DNA of 64,000 nt from the NCBI RefSeq assembly GCF_000430545.1, contig NZ_AUMF01000009.1, positions 62,001 to 126,000 of the forward strand. The letters are read 5' to 3'. Source of the stretch: Tenacibaculum ovolyticum DSM 18103. Lineage in GTDB: Bacteria > Bacteroidota > Bacteroidia > Flavobacteriales > Flavobacteriaceae. The position numbers and the translations under genes were made by a program. This document shows, piece by piece, positions 9,665-20,309 of the stretch. Below the pieces are notes generated by a model, which was given only the letters and a program-made list of their open reading frames with translations, was not told where the DNA came from and did no database searches. Positions within the stretch are counted from its first letter, which is position 1. Every line of letters starts with the position of its first letter.

Positions 9665-10624
9665 TTATAATTCTTTAATAGTTTTTGCAACTTCTTGAAG
9701 TACGTCAAAAGCTGTTTCTGCCATTTTATTTCCTTTAAAATCTAATAATGGATTTACTTCTACAAATTCAACACAGACTACCTTTTTACTTTCTAGTAAG
9801 CCATTTATAATTTTAACAATTTCTTTATCATCAAAACCTTTAGGAACTGGTGTACCTGTACCATAAGAAATCATGTCACAATCCATTGCATCAACATCAA
9901 AAGACACATAAATAATATCACAATCAGATAATTTATCCAATGCTTCATTTACACATACTTCTAACCCACGATAACGAACTTCTGCAACCATATAGTTTTT
10001 AATACCATATTTTTCCATTTGTTTTTCTTCAGGTTCTTCTGTATCACGAACTCCAAAAAAAACGATATCTTCAGGTAAAGCTTTTTGCCCAGGAACTCCA
10101 ATATTTTTCATTCGGTCCCACAACTCTGCTGTTTCTCTATTAACATCATTTACCTGACAATCTAAATTATCATCAGAAATAACGGCCCCTAATGGCATAC
10201 CATGTATGTTTCCAGAAGGAGAGGTATAAGGCGTGTGTAAATCTCCATGAGCATCAATCCAAACAACACCAACTCTTTTTGTTGGATTTGCTGCTTTAAC
10301 ACCACTTATAGTACCTAAAGCTGATGAATGATCTCCAGAAATAACTATAGGAAACTTACCTTCTTGTAAGTTTACTTTTACATGGTTACTTACTCTTTTA
10401 CATTGATTAAAAACACTTCTTATTTGCTTACCAAACGAATTGTTTTTTTTGTTATAAACAGATTCATTTTCTGTAATAACATCTTCAAATTCAAAACGAT
10501 TAAAAAAATCGTTATTTTGATTGATTGCAGCTATTTCAATAGCATCTATACCCATATCAGAACCACGTGTTCCTGCTCCGATATCTGACCTATTTTTGAT
10601 AATTTTAATTTCTTTCATCATCAA
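9665..10624 (-). CDS. rocF: Arginase (ureohydrolase family)
   Basis: Manganese enzyme expected to split arginine into ornithine and urea. Its 319 residues carry the ureohydrolase metal motifs in order: SGDHSSALG, WIDAHGDLHTP, and SFDVDAMD near residue 240, plus SGNIHGMPLG, which lines the arginine site in arginases. The DAHxD motif is followed by Leu-His where many arginases have Ile-Asn, so another guanidino substrate (agmatinase- or formiminoglutamase-like) cannot be excluded. It lies downstream of gltA with a 53-base gap holding a weak hairpin. Confidence 0.82.
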   Translation of the reverse strand: MMMKEIKIIKNRSDIGAGTRGSDMGIDAIEIAAINQNNDFFNRFEFEDVITENESVYNKKNNSFGKQIRSVFNQCKRVSNHVKVNLQEGKFPIVISGDHSSALGTISGVKAANPTKRVGVVWIDAHGDLHTPYTSPSGNIHGMPLGAVISDDNLDCQVNDVNRETAELWDRMKNIGVPGQKALPEDIVFFGVRDTEEPEEKQMEKYGIKNYMVAEVRYRGLEVCVNEALDKLSDCDIIYVSFDVDAMDCDMISYGTGTPVPKGFDDKEIVKIINGLLESKKVVCVEFVEVNPLLDFKGNKMAETAFDVLQEVAKTIKEL

Positions 10625-10635
10625 TTATATTTAAT

Positions 10636-10670
10636 AAAAAATGCCATCTAAATTTTAAATGACATTTTTT
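10636..10670 (-). terminator. Weak terminator between gltA and arginase gene
   Basis: AAAAAATGCCAT and ATGACATTTTTT form an imperfect hairpin with an A/T-rich stem and a T-run on the minus strand, directly after the gltA stop. It may give partial read-through into the arginase gene. Confidence 0.5.
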
Positions 10671-10677
10671 GTTTATT

Positions 10678-11964
10678 TTATCTTTTACTTACTTTTACGA
10701 ATGGTCTCTGGTTTTCTCCTGTATAAACTTGACGTGGACGTCCGATAGGCTCTTTTCCTAATCTCATTTCTTTCCATTGCGCAATCCAACCTGGTAAACG
10801 ACCTAATGCAAACATTACTGTAAACATTTCTACTGGAATACCCATAGCACGATAAATAATTCCTGAGTAAAAATCTACATTCGGATATAATTTACGTTTA
10901 ACGAAATACTCATCATTTAAAGCTTCTTGTTCTAATGATTTTGCAATTTCTAAAATTGGATCATCAATACCTAAATCAGCTAAAACTTCATCAGCAGCAA
11001 CTTTAATAATTTTTGCTCTTGGATCAAAGTTCTTATAAACACGGTGTCCGAATCCCATTAAACGGAAAGGATCGTTTTTATCTTTTGCTTTTGCCATGTA
11101 TTTTTTAGTATCTCCACCATCTTGTCTAATAGCTTCTAACATTTCTAATACAGCTTGGTTTGCTCCACCATGTAATGGTCCCCATAGTGCAGAAATCCCA
11201 GCAGAAAGCGATGCAAATAATCCAGCGTGAGAAGAACCTACAATTCTTACTGTAGATGTAGAACAATTTTGTTCGTGATCGGCATGTAATATTAATAATT
11301 TATCAAGAGCGTCTTTTACTATTGGGTTTATTACGTACTCTTCTGTTGGCTTTTCAAACATCATTTTCATAACATTCTCTACATAACCTAAATTATTACT
11401 TCCATAATTTAAAGGTAAACCTTGCTTCTTACGCATTGTCCAAGCTACTAAAACAGGAAATTTCGCTAATATTTTAACAATAGCATTGTACATCTCTTCT
11501 TCAGAATCTACATTTACAGAAGTAGGATTAAATGCTACTAATGCACTTGTTAAAGATGATAAAACACCCATCGGATGGGCCGTTCTAGGAAATGCTTCTA
11601 TAATTTTTTTTATATCTTCATCTACAATCGCTTTTTCTCTAATATCATTATGAAATTTCTCTAACTCAACTTTTGTAGGTAATTCTCCAAAAATCAACAA
11701 ATAAGCAACTTCTAAAAAATCAGCTTTTTCTGCTAATTCTTCAATAGAATAACCTCTATATCTTAAAATTCCTTCTTCTCCATTTAAAAATGTAATAGCA
11801 CTCTGGCAAGAGCCTGTATTCTTATATCCTGGATCAATAGTTATAACACCTTCGGTTGCACCTCTTAATGTTTTAATATCAATCGCAGTTTCATTTTCTG
11901 TTCCTTTTATTAATGGAAACTCATACGTGTTATCACCAATTTGTAGTTTTGCTATATCTGACAT
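10678..11964 (-). CDS. gltA: Citrate synthase (type II)
   Basis: Condenses acetyl-CoA and oxaloacetate into citrate at the entry of the TCA cycle. Its 428 residues match hexameric bacterial citrate synthases. Landmarks are the N-terminal beta domain with DPGYKNTGSCQSAITFLNG, HADHEQNCSTSTVR, the catalytic-histidine segment LHGGANQAVLEML, FGHRVYKNFDPRA, and the C-terminal ALGRLPGWIAQW. A possible promoter is TTTC-N19-TATCTTCG at 12001-12031 on the minus strand, which matches the flavobacterial consensus with one mismatch in each box. Confidence 0.97.
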   Translation of the reverse strand: MSDIAKLQIGDNTYEFPLIKGTENETAIDIKTLRGATEGVITIDPGYKNTGSCQSAITFLNGEEGILRYRGYSIEELAEKADFLEVAYLLIFGELPTKVELEKFHNDIREKAIVDEDIKKIIEAFPRTAHPMGVLSSLTSALVAFNPTSVNVDSEEEMYNAIVKILAKFPVLVAWTMRKKQGLPLNYGSNNLGYVENVMKMMFEKPTEEYVINPIVKDALDKLLILHADHEQNCSTSTVRIVGSSHAGLFASLSAGISALWGPLHGGANQAVLEMLEAIRQDGGDTKKYMAKAKDKNDPFRLMGFGHRVYKNFDPRAKIIKVAADEVLADLGIDDPILEIAKSLEQEALNDEYFVKRKLYPNVDFYSGIIYRAMGIPVEMFTVMFALGRLPGWIAQWKEMRLGKEPIGRPRQVYTGENQRPFVKVSKR

Positions 11965-12103
11965 TTTTATCTCTTAAATTTTAATGATTGTAGTTGATTG
12001 CGAAGATACCATTTTTTGTAGTATTTTGAAAGTTGGTTTTGATAGAATTTCATCATTAAAAGCGTAAAAAGGCAAAGCCTATTAATTAATTCTTATAAAC
12101 ATA

Positions 12104-12136
12104 AAAAACCTTGTTAGTAATTCTAACAAGGTTTTT
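12104..12136 (-). terminator. Terminator after enolase gene
   Basis: Perfect 14-bp stem AAAAACCTTGTTAG / CTAACAAGGTTTTT with a 5-base loop, 22 bases beyond the eno stop. It is A/T-flanked on both strands. Confidence 0.85.
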
Positions 12137-12158
12137 ATAACATACTTAAAGTATATGC

Positions 12159-13460
<1,302 letters not shown>

Positions 13461-13470
13461 TTAATATAGA

Positions 13471-13497
13471 TTCCCGTGATTTTTTAAGCCACGGGAA
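13471..13497 (-). terminator. Hairpin between carA and eno
   Basis: TTCCCGTG / CACGGGAA form an 8-bp GC-rich stem with an 11-base loop in the carA-eno spacer. The following bases on the minus strand are only weakly T-rich, so termination may be partial. Confidence 0.5.
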
Positions 13498-13573
13498 TGT
13501 TATTTTTATAATTGCTAATTTACAAATAGTAGTTGTTTTTTAATTAGTTAGAAAAAACTAATTACGAAAACGT

Positions 13574-14689
13574 TTACGCTTTTACTTTTGCTTTTTTGAT
13601 ATTTTCAATAAATTCATCAAACAAATATTCTGCGTCATGTGGTCCAGGACTTGCTTCTGGATGGTATTGAACAGAGAATACATTTTTTGATTTCATTCTA
13701 ATTCCAGCAACTGTATGGTCATTTAAATGTACATGAGTTATTTCAACATCAGTATGCGCTTCAGCTTCTTCTCTATTAATAGCAAATCCATGATTCTGAG
13801 AAGTTATTTCACCTTTTCCTGTAATTAGATTTTTTACAGGGTGATTAATTCCTCTATGTCCATTATGCATTTTGTAAGTAGAAATACCATTGGCTAATGC
13901 AATTACTTGATGTCCTAAACAAATACCAAATAAAGGTAAATCTTTTTTGATTATTTCTTTAGCTGTATTTTGGGCATCAACTAAAGGCTCAGGATCTCCA
14001 GGTCCATTAGATATGAAATAACCATCTGGATTAAAATCACTCATTTGGTCGAAAGTTGCGTTATAAGGGTAAACTTTTATATATGCGCCTCTTTTAACAA
14101 AATTTCTCAAAATATTCTTTTTAATACCGATATCTAAAGCTGATATTTTTATTGATGAATTTTCATCACCTACATAATAAGGCTCTTTAGTTGACACTTT
14201 AGAAGCTAACTCTAAACCAACCATATTTGGTGTATCAGCTAATTGTTTCTTTAGTGCATCAATATTATCTACATCAGTAGAAATAATTGCATTCATAGCT
14301 CCATTGTCTCTTATGTATGCAACTAGTGCTCTTGTATCTACATCAGAAATGGCTACTAAATTATGCTCTTTAAACCAATCAAATAAATTTCCATCTGAAT
14401 CTACTCGAGAATGCGTAAAACTGAAATTACGACAAATTAACCCTGAAATTTTAATACCTTCAGATTCAACTTCTTCATTGTTAATTCCATAATTACCAAT
14501 ATGAGCATTGGTTGTTACCATTAATTGACCAAAGTAAGAAGGATCTGTAAATACTTCTTGATAACCAGTCATTCCAGTATTGAAACAAATTTCTCCTGTT
14601 GAAGTTCCCTCAATTCCAATAGATTTCCCGTAGAAAATGGTTCCATCTGCTAAAAGAACTAATGCTTTTTTACGTTGTTGATATTTCAT
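13574..14689 (-). CDS. carA: Carbamoyl-phosphate synthase small (glutaminase) subunit
   Basis: Class I glutamine amidotransferase subunit that feeds ammonia to CarB for pyrimidine and arginine synthesis. In its 371 residues the N-terminal CPSase domain has GTSTGEICFNTGMTGYQE, the glutaminase domain has nucleophile Cys in FGICLGHQVIAL, and the catalytic His/Glu lie in VQYHPEASPGPHD. No carB is adjacent. Its -7 box lies beside the rplQ terminator. Confidence 0.97.
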   Translation of the reverse strand: MKYQQRKKALVLLADGTIFYGKSIGIEGTSTGEICFNTGMTGYQEVFTDPSYFGQLMVTTNAHIGNYGINNEEVESEGIKISGLICRNFSFTHSRVDSDGNLFDWFKEHNLVAISDVDTRALVAYIRDNGAMNAIISTDVDNIDALKKQLADTPNMVGLELASKVSTKEPYYVGDENSSIKISALDIGIKKNILRNFVKRGAYIKVYPYNATFDQMSDFNPDGYFISNGPGDPEPLVDAQNTAKEIIKKDLPLFGICLGHQVIALANGISTYKMHNGHRGINHPVKNLITGKGEITSQNHGFAINREEAEAHTDVEITHVHLNDHTVAGIRMKSKNVFSVQYHPEASPGPHDAEYLFDEFIENIKKAKVKA

Positions 14690-14716
14690 TTAGTGTATGT
14701 TGTGTCTTTTGAGTGC

Positions 14717-14724
14717 AAAAATAT
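14717..14724 (-). promoter_or_regulatory. Candidate carA -7 promoter box
   Basis: Minus strand TATTTTTG, an exact TANNTTTG match 27 bases before the carA start, sits just after the T-run of the rplQ terminator. I see no clean TTTG at the expected -33 distance, which falls inside the terminator stem. Confidence 0.45.
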
Positions 14725-14731
14725 AAAAAAA

Positions 14732-14762
14732 AAGGGATAAACATTAAATGTTTATCCCTTTG
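14732..14762 (-). terminator. Terminator of the alpha operon (after rplQ)
   Basis: Perfect 14-bp stem AAAGGGATAAACAT / ATGTTTATCCCTTT with a 3-base loop, followed on the minus strand by a T-run. It lies 26 bases after the rplQ stop. Confidence 0.9.
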
Positions 14763-14787
14763 ATATAATTTATAAAAATTTTCATTT

Positions 14788-15261
14788 TTATTCTTCTTCT
14801 TGTGAAGTTTGAGTTTCAACAGCTGCATCAGCAGTCTTTGCTCCACCACGACGACTACGACGAGTGTTCTTCTTAGCTTTGTTTCCTTTTGGATTGTATA
14901 ATTCGTTATAATCAACTAATTCTACCATTGCCATAGGAGCATTATCTCCCTGACGGTTTCCTAATTTGATGATACGTACATATCCTCCTGGTCTATCAGC
15001 TACTTTTACAGATATTTCTTTGAATAATTCGGTTACAGCTTCTTTGCTACGTAAATAACTGAATACTGTACGACGATTATGAGTCGTATCTGTTTTAGAC
15101 TTAGTAATTATAGGCTCAATAAACGTACGAAAAGCTTTTGCTTTAGCTACTGTTGTATTAATACGTTTATGTTCGATTAAAGAACATCCCATATTTGCTA
15201 ACATTGCTTTTCTGTGCGCTGTTTGTCTTCCTAAATGATTAAATTTCTTTCCGTGTCTCAT
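14788..15261 (-). CDS. rplQ: 50S ribosomal protein L17
   Basis: The first 115 residues are standard L17: [21 protein letters not shown], then the ITKSKTD and RPGGYVRI segments. At 157 residues it is about 30 longer than E. coli L17; the extra C-terminal tail is basic ([11 protein letters not shown]) and then acidic/Gln-rich, as in many Bacteroidota. It is the last gene of the ribosomal block, after rpoA. Confidence 0.97.
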   Translation of the reverse strand: MRHGKKFNHLGRQTAHRKAMLANMGCSLIEHKRINTTVAKAKAFRTFIEPIITKSKTDTTHNRRTVFSYLRSKEAVTELFKEISVKVADRPGGYVRIIKLGNRQGDNAPMAMVELVDYNELYNPKGNKAKKNTRRSRRGGAKTADAAVETQTSQEEE

Positions 15262-15276
15262 GACATTTGGTTTTGG

Positions 15277-15320
15277 CTTTCATCTTGCATCAACCCTCTT
15301 TGGGGAGCAAAATATGAAAG
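15277..15320 (-). other. Stem-loop in the rpoA-rplQ spacer
   Basis: CTTTCATCTTGC pairs with GCAAAATATGAAAG, with an inner CCCTC/GGGG stem. It starts one base after the rpoA stop codon and fills most of the 60-base spacer. It has no T-run, so it is more likely a processing or stability element than a terminator. Confidence 0.5.
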
Positions 15321-15321
15321 G

Positions 15322-16314
15322 TTAATCTCTATCTAATTTGTATTTGCTTAAGTCCATTCCAAAATTAAGGCTTTTATTTGCCACTAACTCATCTAATTCA
15401 GTTAATGATTTTTTACCAAAATTTCTAAATTTCATTAAATCGCTTTTGTTGAAAGATACTAAATCTCCTAAAGTATCTACTTCTGCAGCTTTTAAACAGT
15501 TTAAAGCACGAACTGATAAATCCATATCAACTAATTTCGTCTTTAATAACTGACGCATATGTAATGATTCCTCATCATATGTTTCAGTTTGAGCAATTTC
15601 ATCTGCCTCTAAAGTGATACGCTCATCAGAGAATAACATAAAGTGGTGGATTAAAATTTTAGCTGCTTCTGTTAAGGCATCTTTAGGGTTTATAGAACCG
15701 TCAGTATCGATATCGAAAACTAATTTTTCGTAATCTGTCTTTTGCTCTACACGATAATTTTCAACAGCATATTTTACATTCTTTATTGGAGTGTAAATAG
15801 AATCTGTAAAAATTGTTCCTAATGGTGCACCTGCTCTTTTGTTTTCTTCTGCTGGTACGAAACCTCTACCTTTTTCGATAGTAATTTCAGCATTGAAATT
15901 TACAGATTTATCCATGTTACAAATTACTAAATCTGGATTTAGTACTTGAAAACCTGAAGTAAATTTTTGTAAATCTCCAGCAGTTAATTGCTCTTGACCT
16001 GATACTGCAATAGATACTGTTTCTCTATCAGTCTCTTCAATTTGTTTCTTAAAACGAACTTGTTTTAAGTTTAAGATGATTTCTGTTGCATCTTCTACTA
16101 CTCCTTGAATTGTTGAGAACTCATGATCTACACTGTCTACGCGTAATGATGTGATAGCAAACCCTTCTAATGAAGATAATAAAACTCTTCTTAAAGCGTT
16201 TCCAACCGTTAATCCAAAACCTGGTTCAAGAGGTCTGAATTCAAATCTACCTGTAAAGTCAGTAGATTCAATCATAATTACCTTGTCAGGCTTTTGAAAA
16301 TTTAAAATTGCCAT
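15322..16314 (-). CDS. rpoA: RNA polymerase alpha subunit
   Basis: Its 330 residues cover the N-terminal assembly domain (FEPGFG-like [25 protein letters not shown] at 27-51) and the C-terminal DNA/activator-binding domain with two helix-hairpin-helix parts ([32 protein letters not shown]). It nucleates polymerase assembly. It lies between rpsD and rplQ as usual in the alpha operon, with a large stem-loop in the spacer upstream. Confidence 0.98.
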   Translation of the reverse strand: MAILNFQKPDKVIMIESTDFTGRFEFRPLEPGFGLTVGNALRRVLLSSLEGFAITSLRVDSVDHEFSTIQGVVEDATEIILNLKQVRFKKQIEETDRETVSIAVSGQEQLTAGDLQKFTSGFQVLNPDLVICNMDKSVNFNAEITIEKGRGFVPAEENKRAGAPLGTIFTDSIYTPIKNVKYAVENYRVEQKTDYEKLVFDIDTDGSINPKDALTEAAKILIHHFMLFSDERITLEADEIAQTETYDEESLHMRQLLKTKLVDMDLSVRALNCLKAAEVDTLGDLVSFNKSDLMKFRNFGKKSLTELDELVANKSLNFGMDLSKYKLDRD

Positions 16315-16329
16315 TTTTCTTCGTTTTAA

Positions 16330-16395
16330 TTGTTACTTAGTTGCGCGGTTTGTTAGTTTGAAGAAATACAAACAGACCCTTTGGCTAAGTAACAA
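16330..16395 (-). other. Large stem-loop in the rpsD-rpoA spacer
   Basis: Perfect 11-bp outer stem TTGTTACTTAG / CTAAGTAACAA closing 44 bases, in which GGTTTGT...TTTG pairs imperfectly with CAAACAGACC. It occupies most of the 94-base spacer and has no T-run. It is a candidate mRNA processing site or ribosomal-protein regulatory structure. Confidence 0.6.
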
Positions 16396-16408
16396 TATAA
16401 ATAATTTA

Positions 16409-17014
16409 TTATTTAGAATATAATTCTACGATTAATTGTTCCTTGATATTTTCAGGGATCTGTAATCTCTCTGGAGCTTTAATGAAAGTTCCTGATTTTA
16501 AATCAGAATTCCAGCTTAACCATTCGAATACGTTACTATTGTTTGCTAATGCACTTTCAATAGCTACTAATGATTTAGATTTTTCTCTAACAGCAACAAC
16601 ATCACCAGCTTGTAAACTATAAGAAGGAATATTAACAATTTCTCCATTTACAGTAATGTGACGGTGAGATACTAATTGACGAGCTCCACTACGAGAGTTA
16701 GAAACTCCTAATCTGTACACTACATTGTCTAAACGAGACTCACATAATTGTAATAAAACCTCACCTGTAATTCCTTTAGAAGCAGAAGCGCTTTTAAATA
16801 AATTAGAGAATTGACGTTCTAAAATACCATACATGTATTTCGCTTTTTGCTTCTCCATTAACTGAGTAGAATACTCAGATTTTTTACCTCTTCTTCTAGC
16901 ATTTCCATGCTGTCCTGGTGGGTAGTTTCTTTTTTCGAAGTTTTTATCATCTCCAAAAATTGCTTCACCAAATTTACGAGAAATTTTAGTTTTTGGTCCT
17001 GTATATCTTGCCAT
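16409..17014 (-). CDS. rpsD: 30S ribosomal protein S4
   Basis: Primary 16S rRNA binder. Its 201 residues start with [17 protein letters not shown] and have the NYPPGQHG segment, the S4 RNA-binding domain ([18 protein letters not shown]...[13 protein letters not shown]) and the C-terminal [20 protein letters not shown]. The N-terminal zinc cysteines of some S4 proteins are absent. The 131-base spacer before it has a TACTTTTG box (17104-17111, minus) that might give an internal promoter. Confidence 0.97.
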   Translation of the reverse strand: MARYTGPKTKISRKFGEAIFGDDKNFEKRNYPPGQHGNARRRGKKSEYSTQLMEKQKAKYMYGILERQFSNLFKSASASKGITGEVLLQLCESRLDNVVYRLGVSNSRSGARQLVSHRHITVNGEIVNIPSYSLQAGDVVAVREKSKSLVAIESALANNSNVFEWLSWNSDLKSGTFIKAPERLQIPENIKEQLIVELYSK

Positions 17015-17103
17015 TTCTTATTGTTTTAGTAGGGATTATGAATTAAGGCTTACTCCTTCGATAATCTTGTTCCTACCTTAGTTAAAATATTTTTAATTGC
17101 GCA

Positions 17104-17147
17104 CAAAAGTACGCTAAATAAAATATAAGTTGAAGTTAATTCAACTT
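17104..17147 (-). promoter_or_regulatory. Hairpin plus -7 box in the rpsK-rpsD spacer
   Basis: After the rpsK stop an 8-bp stem AAGTTGAA / TTCAACTT (about 17128-17147) is followed by ATATTTTATTT and then TACTTTTG (17104-17111), a TANNTTTG box. It could be a weak terminator with a secondary promoter for rpsD-rpoA-rplQ. The -33 box is poor. Confidence 0.35.
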
Positions 17148-17532
17148 ATACTCTTCTTCTTTTAGGAGGACGACATCCGTTGTGAGGAATAGGAGTAACA
17201 TCAATGATTTCAGTTACTTCAATTCCAGCATTATGGATAGATCTGATTGCAGATTCTCTACCGTTACCTGGTCCTTTAACGTACACTTTTACTTTACGTA
17301 ATCCTGCTTCTTTTGCAACGTTTGCACAATCTTCTGCTGCTAATTGAGCTGCGTATGGAGTATTCTTTTTAGAACCTCTAAAACCCATTTTACCTGCAGA
17401 TGACCAAGAAATAACGTCACCTTTTTTGTTTGTTAAAGAAATAATAATGTTGTTGAATGATGCAGTTACGTGAGCTTCACCTACTGATTCTATTACAACT
17501 TTACGTTTTTTTGTTATTTTAGACTTTGCCAT
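17146..17532 (-). CDS. rpsK: 30S ribosomal protein S11
   Basis: 128 residues, standard length. Family marks are [55 protein letters not shown] and the basic C-terminus [13 protein letters not shown]. It forms the mRNA/platform region of the 30S subunit and lies between rpsM and rpsD. Confidence 0.98.
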   Translation of the reverse strand: MAKSKITKKRKVVIESVGEAHVTASFNNIIISLTNKKGDVISWSSAGKMGFRGSKKNTPYAAQLAAEDCANVAKEAGLRKVKVYVKGPGNGRESAIRSIHNAGIEVTEIIDVTPIPHNGCRPPKRRRV

Positions 17533-17611
17533 GATTATTATAGTTTTAGTAATTTAGTTTTCTAACTTTATAGTTTTACAGCTATTATTAGATCTTGATT
17601 ACTTATCTAAC

Positions 17612-17977
17612 TTATTTTTTCTTGTTAGCTACAGTTTTTCTCTTACCTTTTCTTGTACGAGAATTATTCTTAGTTCTTTGACCTCTTAATGGAAGACCTA
17701 GTCTGTGACGAATACCTCTTTGACATCCGATGTCCATTAAACGTTTAATACTAATTTGAACTTCTGAACGTAACTCTCCCTCAATAGTAAAAGTTCCTAC
17801 TTGCTCACGAATCGCTGCAATTTGATCATCGTTCCAATCTTGAACTTTGATACTTTCGTCAATTTTTGTTGCTGCTAAAACTTCTTTAGCTCTGCTGTTT
17901 CCTATACCAAAGATGTAAGTTAAAGCGATAACACCTCTTTTATTCTTTGGAATATCAATACCTGCTATTCTTGCCAT
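17612..17977 (-). CDS. rpsM: 30S ribosomal protein S13
   Basis: 121 residues. Starts [15 protein letters not shown], has the helix-two-turn-helix [14 protein letters not shown], and ends with the basic [22 protein letters not shown] tail that contacts tRNA and the subunit bridge. Its ATG shares one base with the rpmJ stop (TAATG), implying translational coupling. Confidence 0.98.
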   Translation of the reverse strand: MARIAGIDIPKNKRGVIALTYIFGIGNSRAKEVLAATKIDESIKVQDWNDDQIAAIREQVGTFTIEGELRSEVQISIKRLMDIGCQRGIRHRLGLPLRGQRTKNNSRTRKGKRKTVANKKK

Positions 17978-18093
17978 TACCCTTGTCTTTGTTTAAATCT
18001 AGGATTCTTTTTGTTTATTACGTATAATCTGCCTTTTCTTCGTACAATCTTGCACTCGGCACTTCTTTTCTTTAATGATGCTCTTACTTTCAT
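17977..18093 (-). CDS. rpmJ: 50S ribosomal protein L36 (zinc-free form)
   Basis: A 38-codon gene between infA and rpsM: starts [20 protein letters not shown] and ends NPRFKQRQG, the universal L36 pattern. Of the zinc ligands known in E. coli L36 (Cys11, Cys14, Cys27, His33), only Cys14 remains; the others are Ser11, Asn27 and Phe33, so this is a C-minus variant. Its stop overlaps the rpsM start, and it begins 12 bases after the infA stop. Confidence 0.95.
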   Translation of the reverse strand: MKVRASLKKRSAECKIVRRKGRLYVINKKNPRFKQRQG

Positions 18094-18105
18094 CAGTGTG
18101 TGTTT

Positions 18106-18321
18106 TTAGTATCTGTAAGTAATTCTTGCCTTTGATAAATCATACGGACTCATTTCTAATTTTACCTTATCTCCTGGTAATAGTTTGATATAATGCATAC
18201 GCATTTTACCTGAAATGTGAGCCGTAACAACATGTCCGTTTTCTAATTCTACACGAAACATTGCATTTGATAATGCTTCTGTAATCGTTCCGTCTTGTTG
18301 AATTGCTGGTTGTTTAGCCAT
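18106..18321 (-). CDS. infA: Translation initiation factor IF-1
   Basis: A 71-residue OB-fold protein ([57 protein letters not shown]) that occupies the A site during initiation. It has the usual Bacteroidota position between secY (1-base gap) and rpmJ. Confidence 0.97.
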   Translation of the reverse strand: MAKQPAIQQDGTITEALSNAMFRVELENGHVVTAHISGKMRMHYIKLLPGDKVKLEMSPYDLSKARITYRY

Positions 18322-18322
18322 A

Positions 18323-19645
18323 TTATTTTAATGATTTTCTGTTACTGTTACCTGTTTTCATTAAACCATCATAACGACTATTTAATAAATACGAGTTTAT
18401 TTGCTGAATAGTATCTATCGCAACTCCAACCATAATGATTAAAGATGTTCCTCCAAAAAACATTGCCCAGTTTTGAGTAACTCCAAACTTTACAATGATA
18501 GCAGGTAAAATTGATAAAGCTGCTAAAAATAGAGACCCTGGGAAAGTTATCTTAGATAACACAGCGTCTAAATAATTTGCAGTTTCTTCTCCTGGCTTAT
18601 ATCCTGGAACGAAACCATTACTTCTTTTTAAATCTTCAGCCATTTTATTAGTTGGGATCGTAATCGCCGTATAAAAATAACTAAAAATAATAATTAAGAC
18701 TGCAAATATAACGTTATACCACAATCCGAAGTTGTCGGTTAAACTGTTTAATGCTGGGAATTTTTGTCCTAAAGCTACAGGTAAAAACATAATAGCTTGT
18801 GCAAAAATAATTGGCATTACTCCAGATGCATTCAATTTTAAAGGAATGTACTGGCGTGCACCGTCAACATCTTTAATATCTGTAACGGCTGTACGACGTG
18901 CGTATTGAACTGCAACTTTACGTACTGCTGTAACTAATAATACGGTTAACAAAATTACTACAAACCAAACTATTAGTTCGATTAGAATCATCATAATACC
19001 TCCTGCTCCTGCTGAATTCTTAGAAACTAGTTCTTGAATAAAAGCCGCTGGGAAGTTAGCTATAATACCTACAGTAATTAATAATGATATTCCATTACCA
19101 ACTCCTTTATCTGTAATACGCTCTCCTAACCACATTGCAAAAATTGTTCCTGCAGCTAAAAGTATTATAGATGATACCCAAAATGTAGCTCCTGTTACTA
19201 AAAATGCTTCAGGTCCTAATCCCATTTGGTTTTGGATAATTCCAATATAGGTCGGTGCTTGAAACAAAGTAATAGCAATTGTAAGCCATCTTGTTATTTG
19301 TGTAATCTTCTTACGTCCACTTTCTCCATCTTTTTGTAACTTCTGTAAATATGGTACCGCGATACCCATTAACTGAACCACAATTGATGCAGAAATATAA
19401 GGCATTATACCAAGAGCCATTACTGACGCTCTAGCAAATGCCCCACCTGTAAATGCGTTTAATAAACCTAAAAGTCCACCAGAAGTACTGTCTTGTAAAG
19501 CTGATAACTGAGTTGGGTCAATTCCAGGTAATGGAACTGCCGCCATAAAACGGTAAACAGCAATTAAACCTAAAGTTAAAAGTAATTTCTCCTTTAACTC
19601 TTCTATCTTCCAAATGTCCTTTAATGTATTTATAAAATTCATCAT
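18323..19645 (-). CDS. secY: Protein translocase subunit SecY
   Basis: The 440-residue central channel of the Sec translocon. About ten membrane spans are visible; family marks are [13 protein letters not shown] in the first periplasmic loop, the plug region with [38 protein letters not shown], the cytoplasmic loop with [15 protein letters not shown], and [13 protein letters not shown] near the C-terminus. It is cotranscribed with rplO (9-base gap). Confidence 0.98.
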   Translation of the reverse strand: MMNFINTLKDIWKIEELKEKLLLTLGLIAVYRFMAAVPLPGIDPTQLSALQDSTSGGLLGLLNAFTGGAFARASVMALGIMPYISASIVVQLMGIAVPYLQKLQKDGESGRKKITQITRWLTIAITLFQAPTYIGIIQNQMGLGPEAFLVTGATFWVSSIILLAAGTIFAMWLGERITDKGVGNGISLLITVGIIANFPAAFIQELVSKNSAGAGGIMMILIELIVWFVVILLTVLLVTAVRKVAVQYARRTAVTDIKDVDGARQYIPLKLNASGVMPIIFAQAIMFLPVALGQKFPALNSLTDNFGLWYNVIFAVLIIIFSYFYTAITIPTNKMAEDLKRSNGFVPGYKPGEETANYLDAVLSKITFPGSLFLAALSILPAIIVKFGVTQNWAMFFGGTSLIIMVGVAIDTIQQINSYLLNSRYDGLMKTGNSNRKSLK

Positions 19646-19654
19646 TTACAGTGA

Positions 19655-20104
19655 TTATAATGTAACTACTTCACCTCCTGCCGCTTCGATAGCCGCTTTT
19701 GCTGTTGCAGTAAATTTATGTACAGTTACGTTTAATTTAGCTTTTAACTCACCACCACCTAGTATTTTTACTAAATCGGTTTTACGAGCTAAACGGTTTT
19801 CTACTAAAACCTCTAAAGTAATTGTATCTGTAACTTTTCCGTTCTCTACTAATCCTTGTAACTTATCTAAATTAACACCAACATACTCTTTACGATTAAT
19901 GTTTGTGAAACCAAATTTAGGTACACGTCTTTGAAGTGGCATTTGACCTCCTTCAAATCCTATTTTACGAGAATAACCAGAACGAGATTTCTGACCGTTA
20001 TGACCTCTTGTAGAGGTACCTCCATGTCCAGAACCTTCTCCACGGGCGATTCTTTTACCGCTCTTTGTAGATCCTGCTGCAGGTTTTAAGTTGTGTAAAC
20101 TCAT
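19655..20104 (-). CDS. rplO: 50S ribosomal protein L15
   Basis: 149 residues. N-terminal Gly/Arg/Lys-rich tail (GSTKSGKRIARGEGSGHGGT, GHNGQKSRSGYSRKIGFEGGQ) that threads through 23S rRNA, then the globular domain with LPKFGF-like RRVPKFGF and a C-terminal FTATAKAAIEAAGGEV. It precedes secY, as in most bacteria. Confidence 0.98.
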   Translation of the reverse strand: MSLHNLKPAAGSTKSGKRIARGEGSGHGGTSTRGHNGQKSRSGYSRKIGFEGGQMPLQRRVPKFGFTNINRKEYVGVNLDKLQGLVENGKVTDTITLEVLVENRLARKTDLVKILGGGELKAKLNVTVHKFTATAKAAIEAAGGEVVTL

Positions 20105-20115
20105 CTTATATTGTC

Positions 20116-20298
20116 TTATTTAATTTCTTCAACAGAAACTAAGTGTGAAACTGTTTTTACCATACCCAAAATTGTAGCTGTTGCATTGTGCTCTACAGTT
20201 TGGTTTAATTTACGTAAACCTAATGCCTCTAACGTTGCTTTTTGACTTTTAAGGCGACCGATTTTACTTCTTACTTGTGTAACTTTAATTTTACTCAT
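20116..20298 (-). CDS. rpmD: 50S ribosomal protein L30
   Basis: 60 residues, standard length. The pattern is KIKVTQVRSKIGRLKSQKAT, LGLRKLNQTVEHNAT and a final VKTVSHLVSVEEI. It lies between rpsE and rplO with spacers of 11 bases. Confidence 0.97.
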   Translation of the reverse strand: MSKIKVTQVRSKIGRLKSQKATLEALGLRKLNQTVEHNATATILGMVKTVSHLVSVEEIK

Positions 20299-20309
20299 CG
20301 TCTTAAATT

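Noticed and set aside
14670-14915. Overlapping minus-strand frame of 81 codons across the rplQ end and its terminator
   Set aside because: It runs antiparallel in frame logic to L17 coding sequence and through a terminator, has no family features and is a shadow of rplQ.
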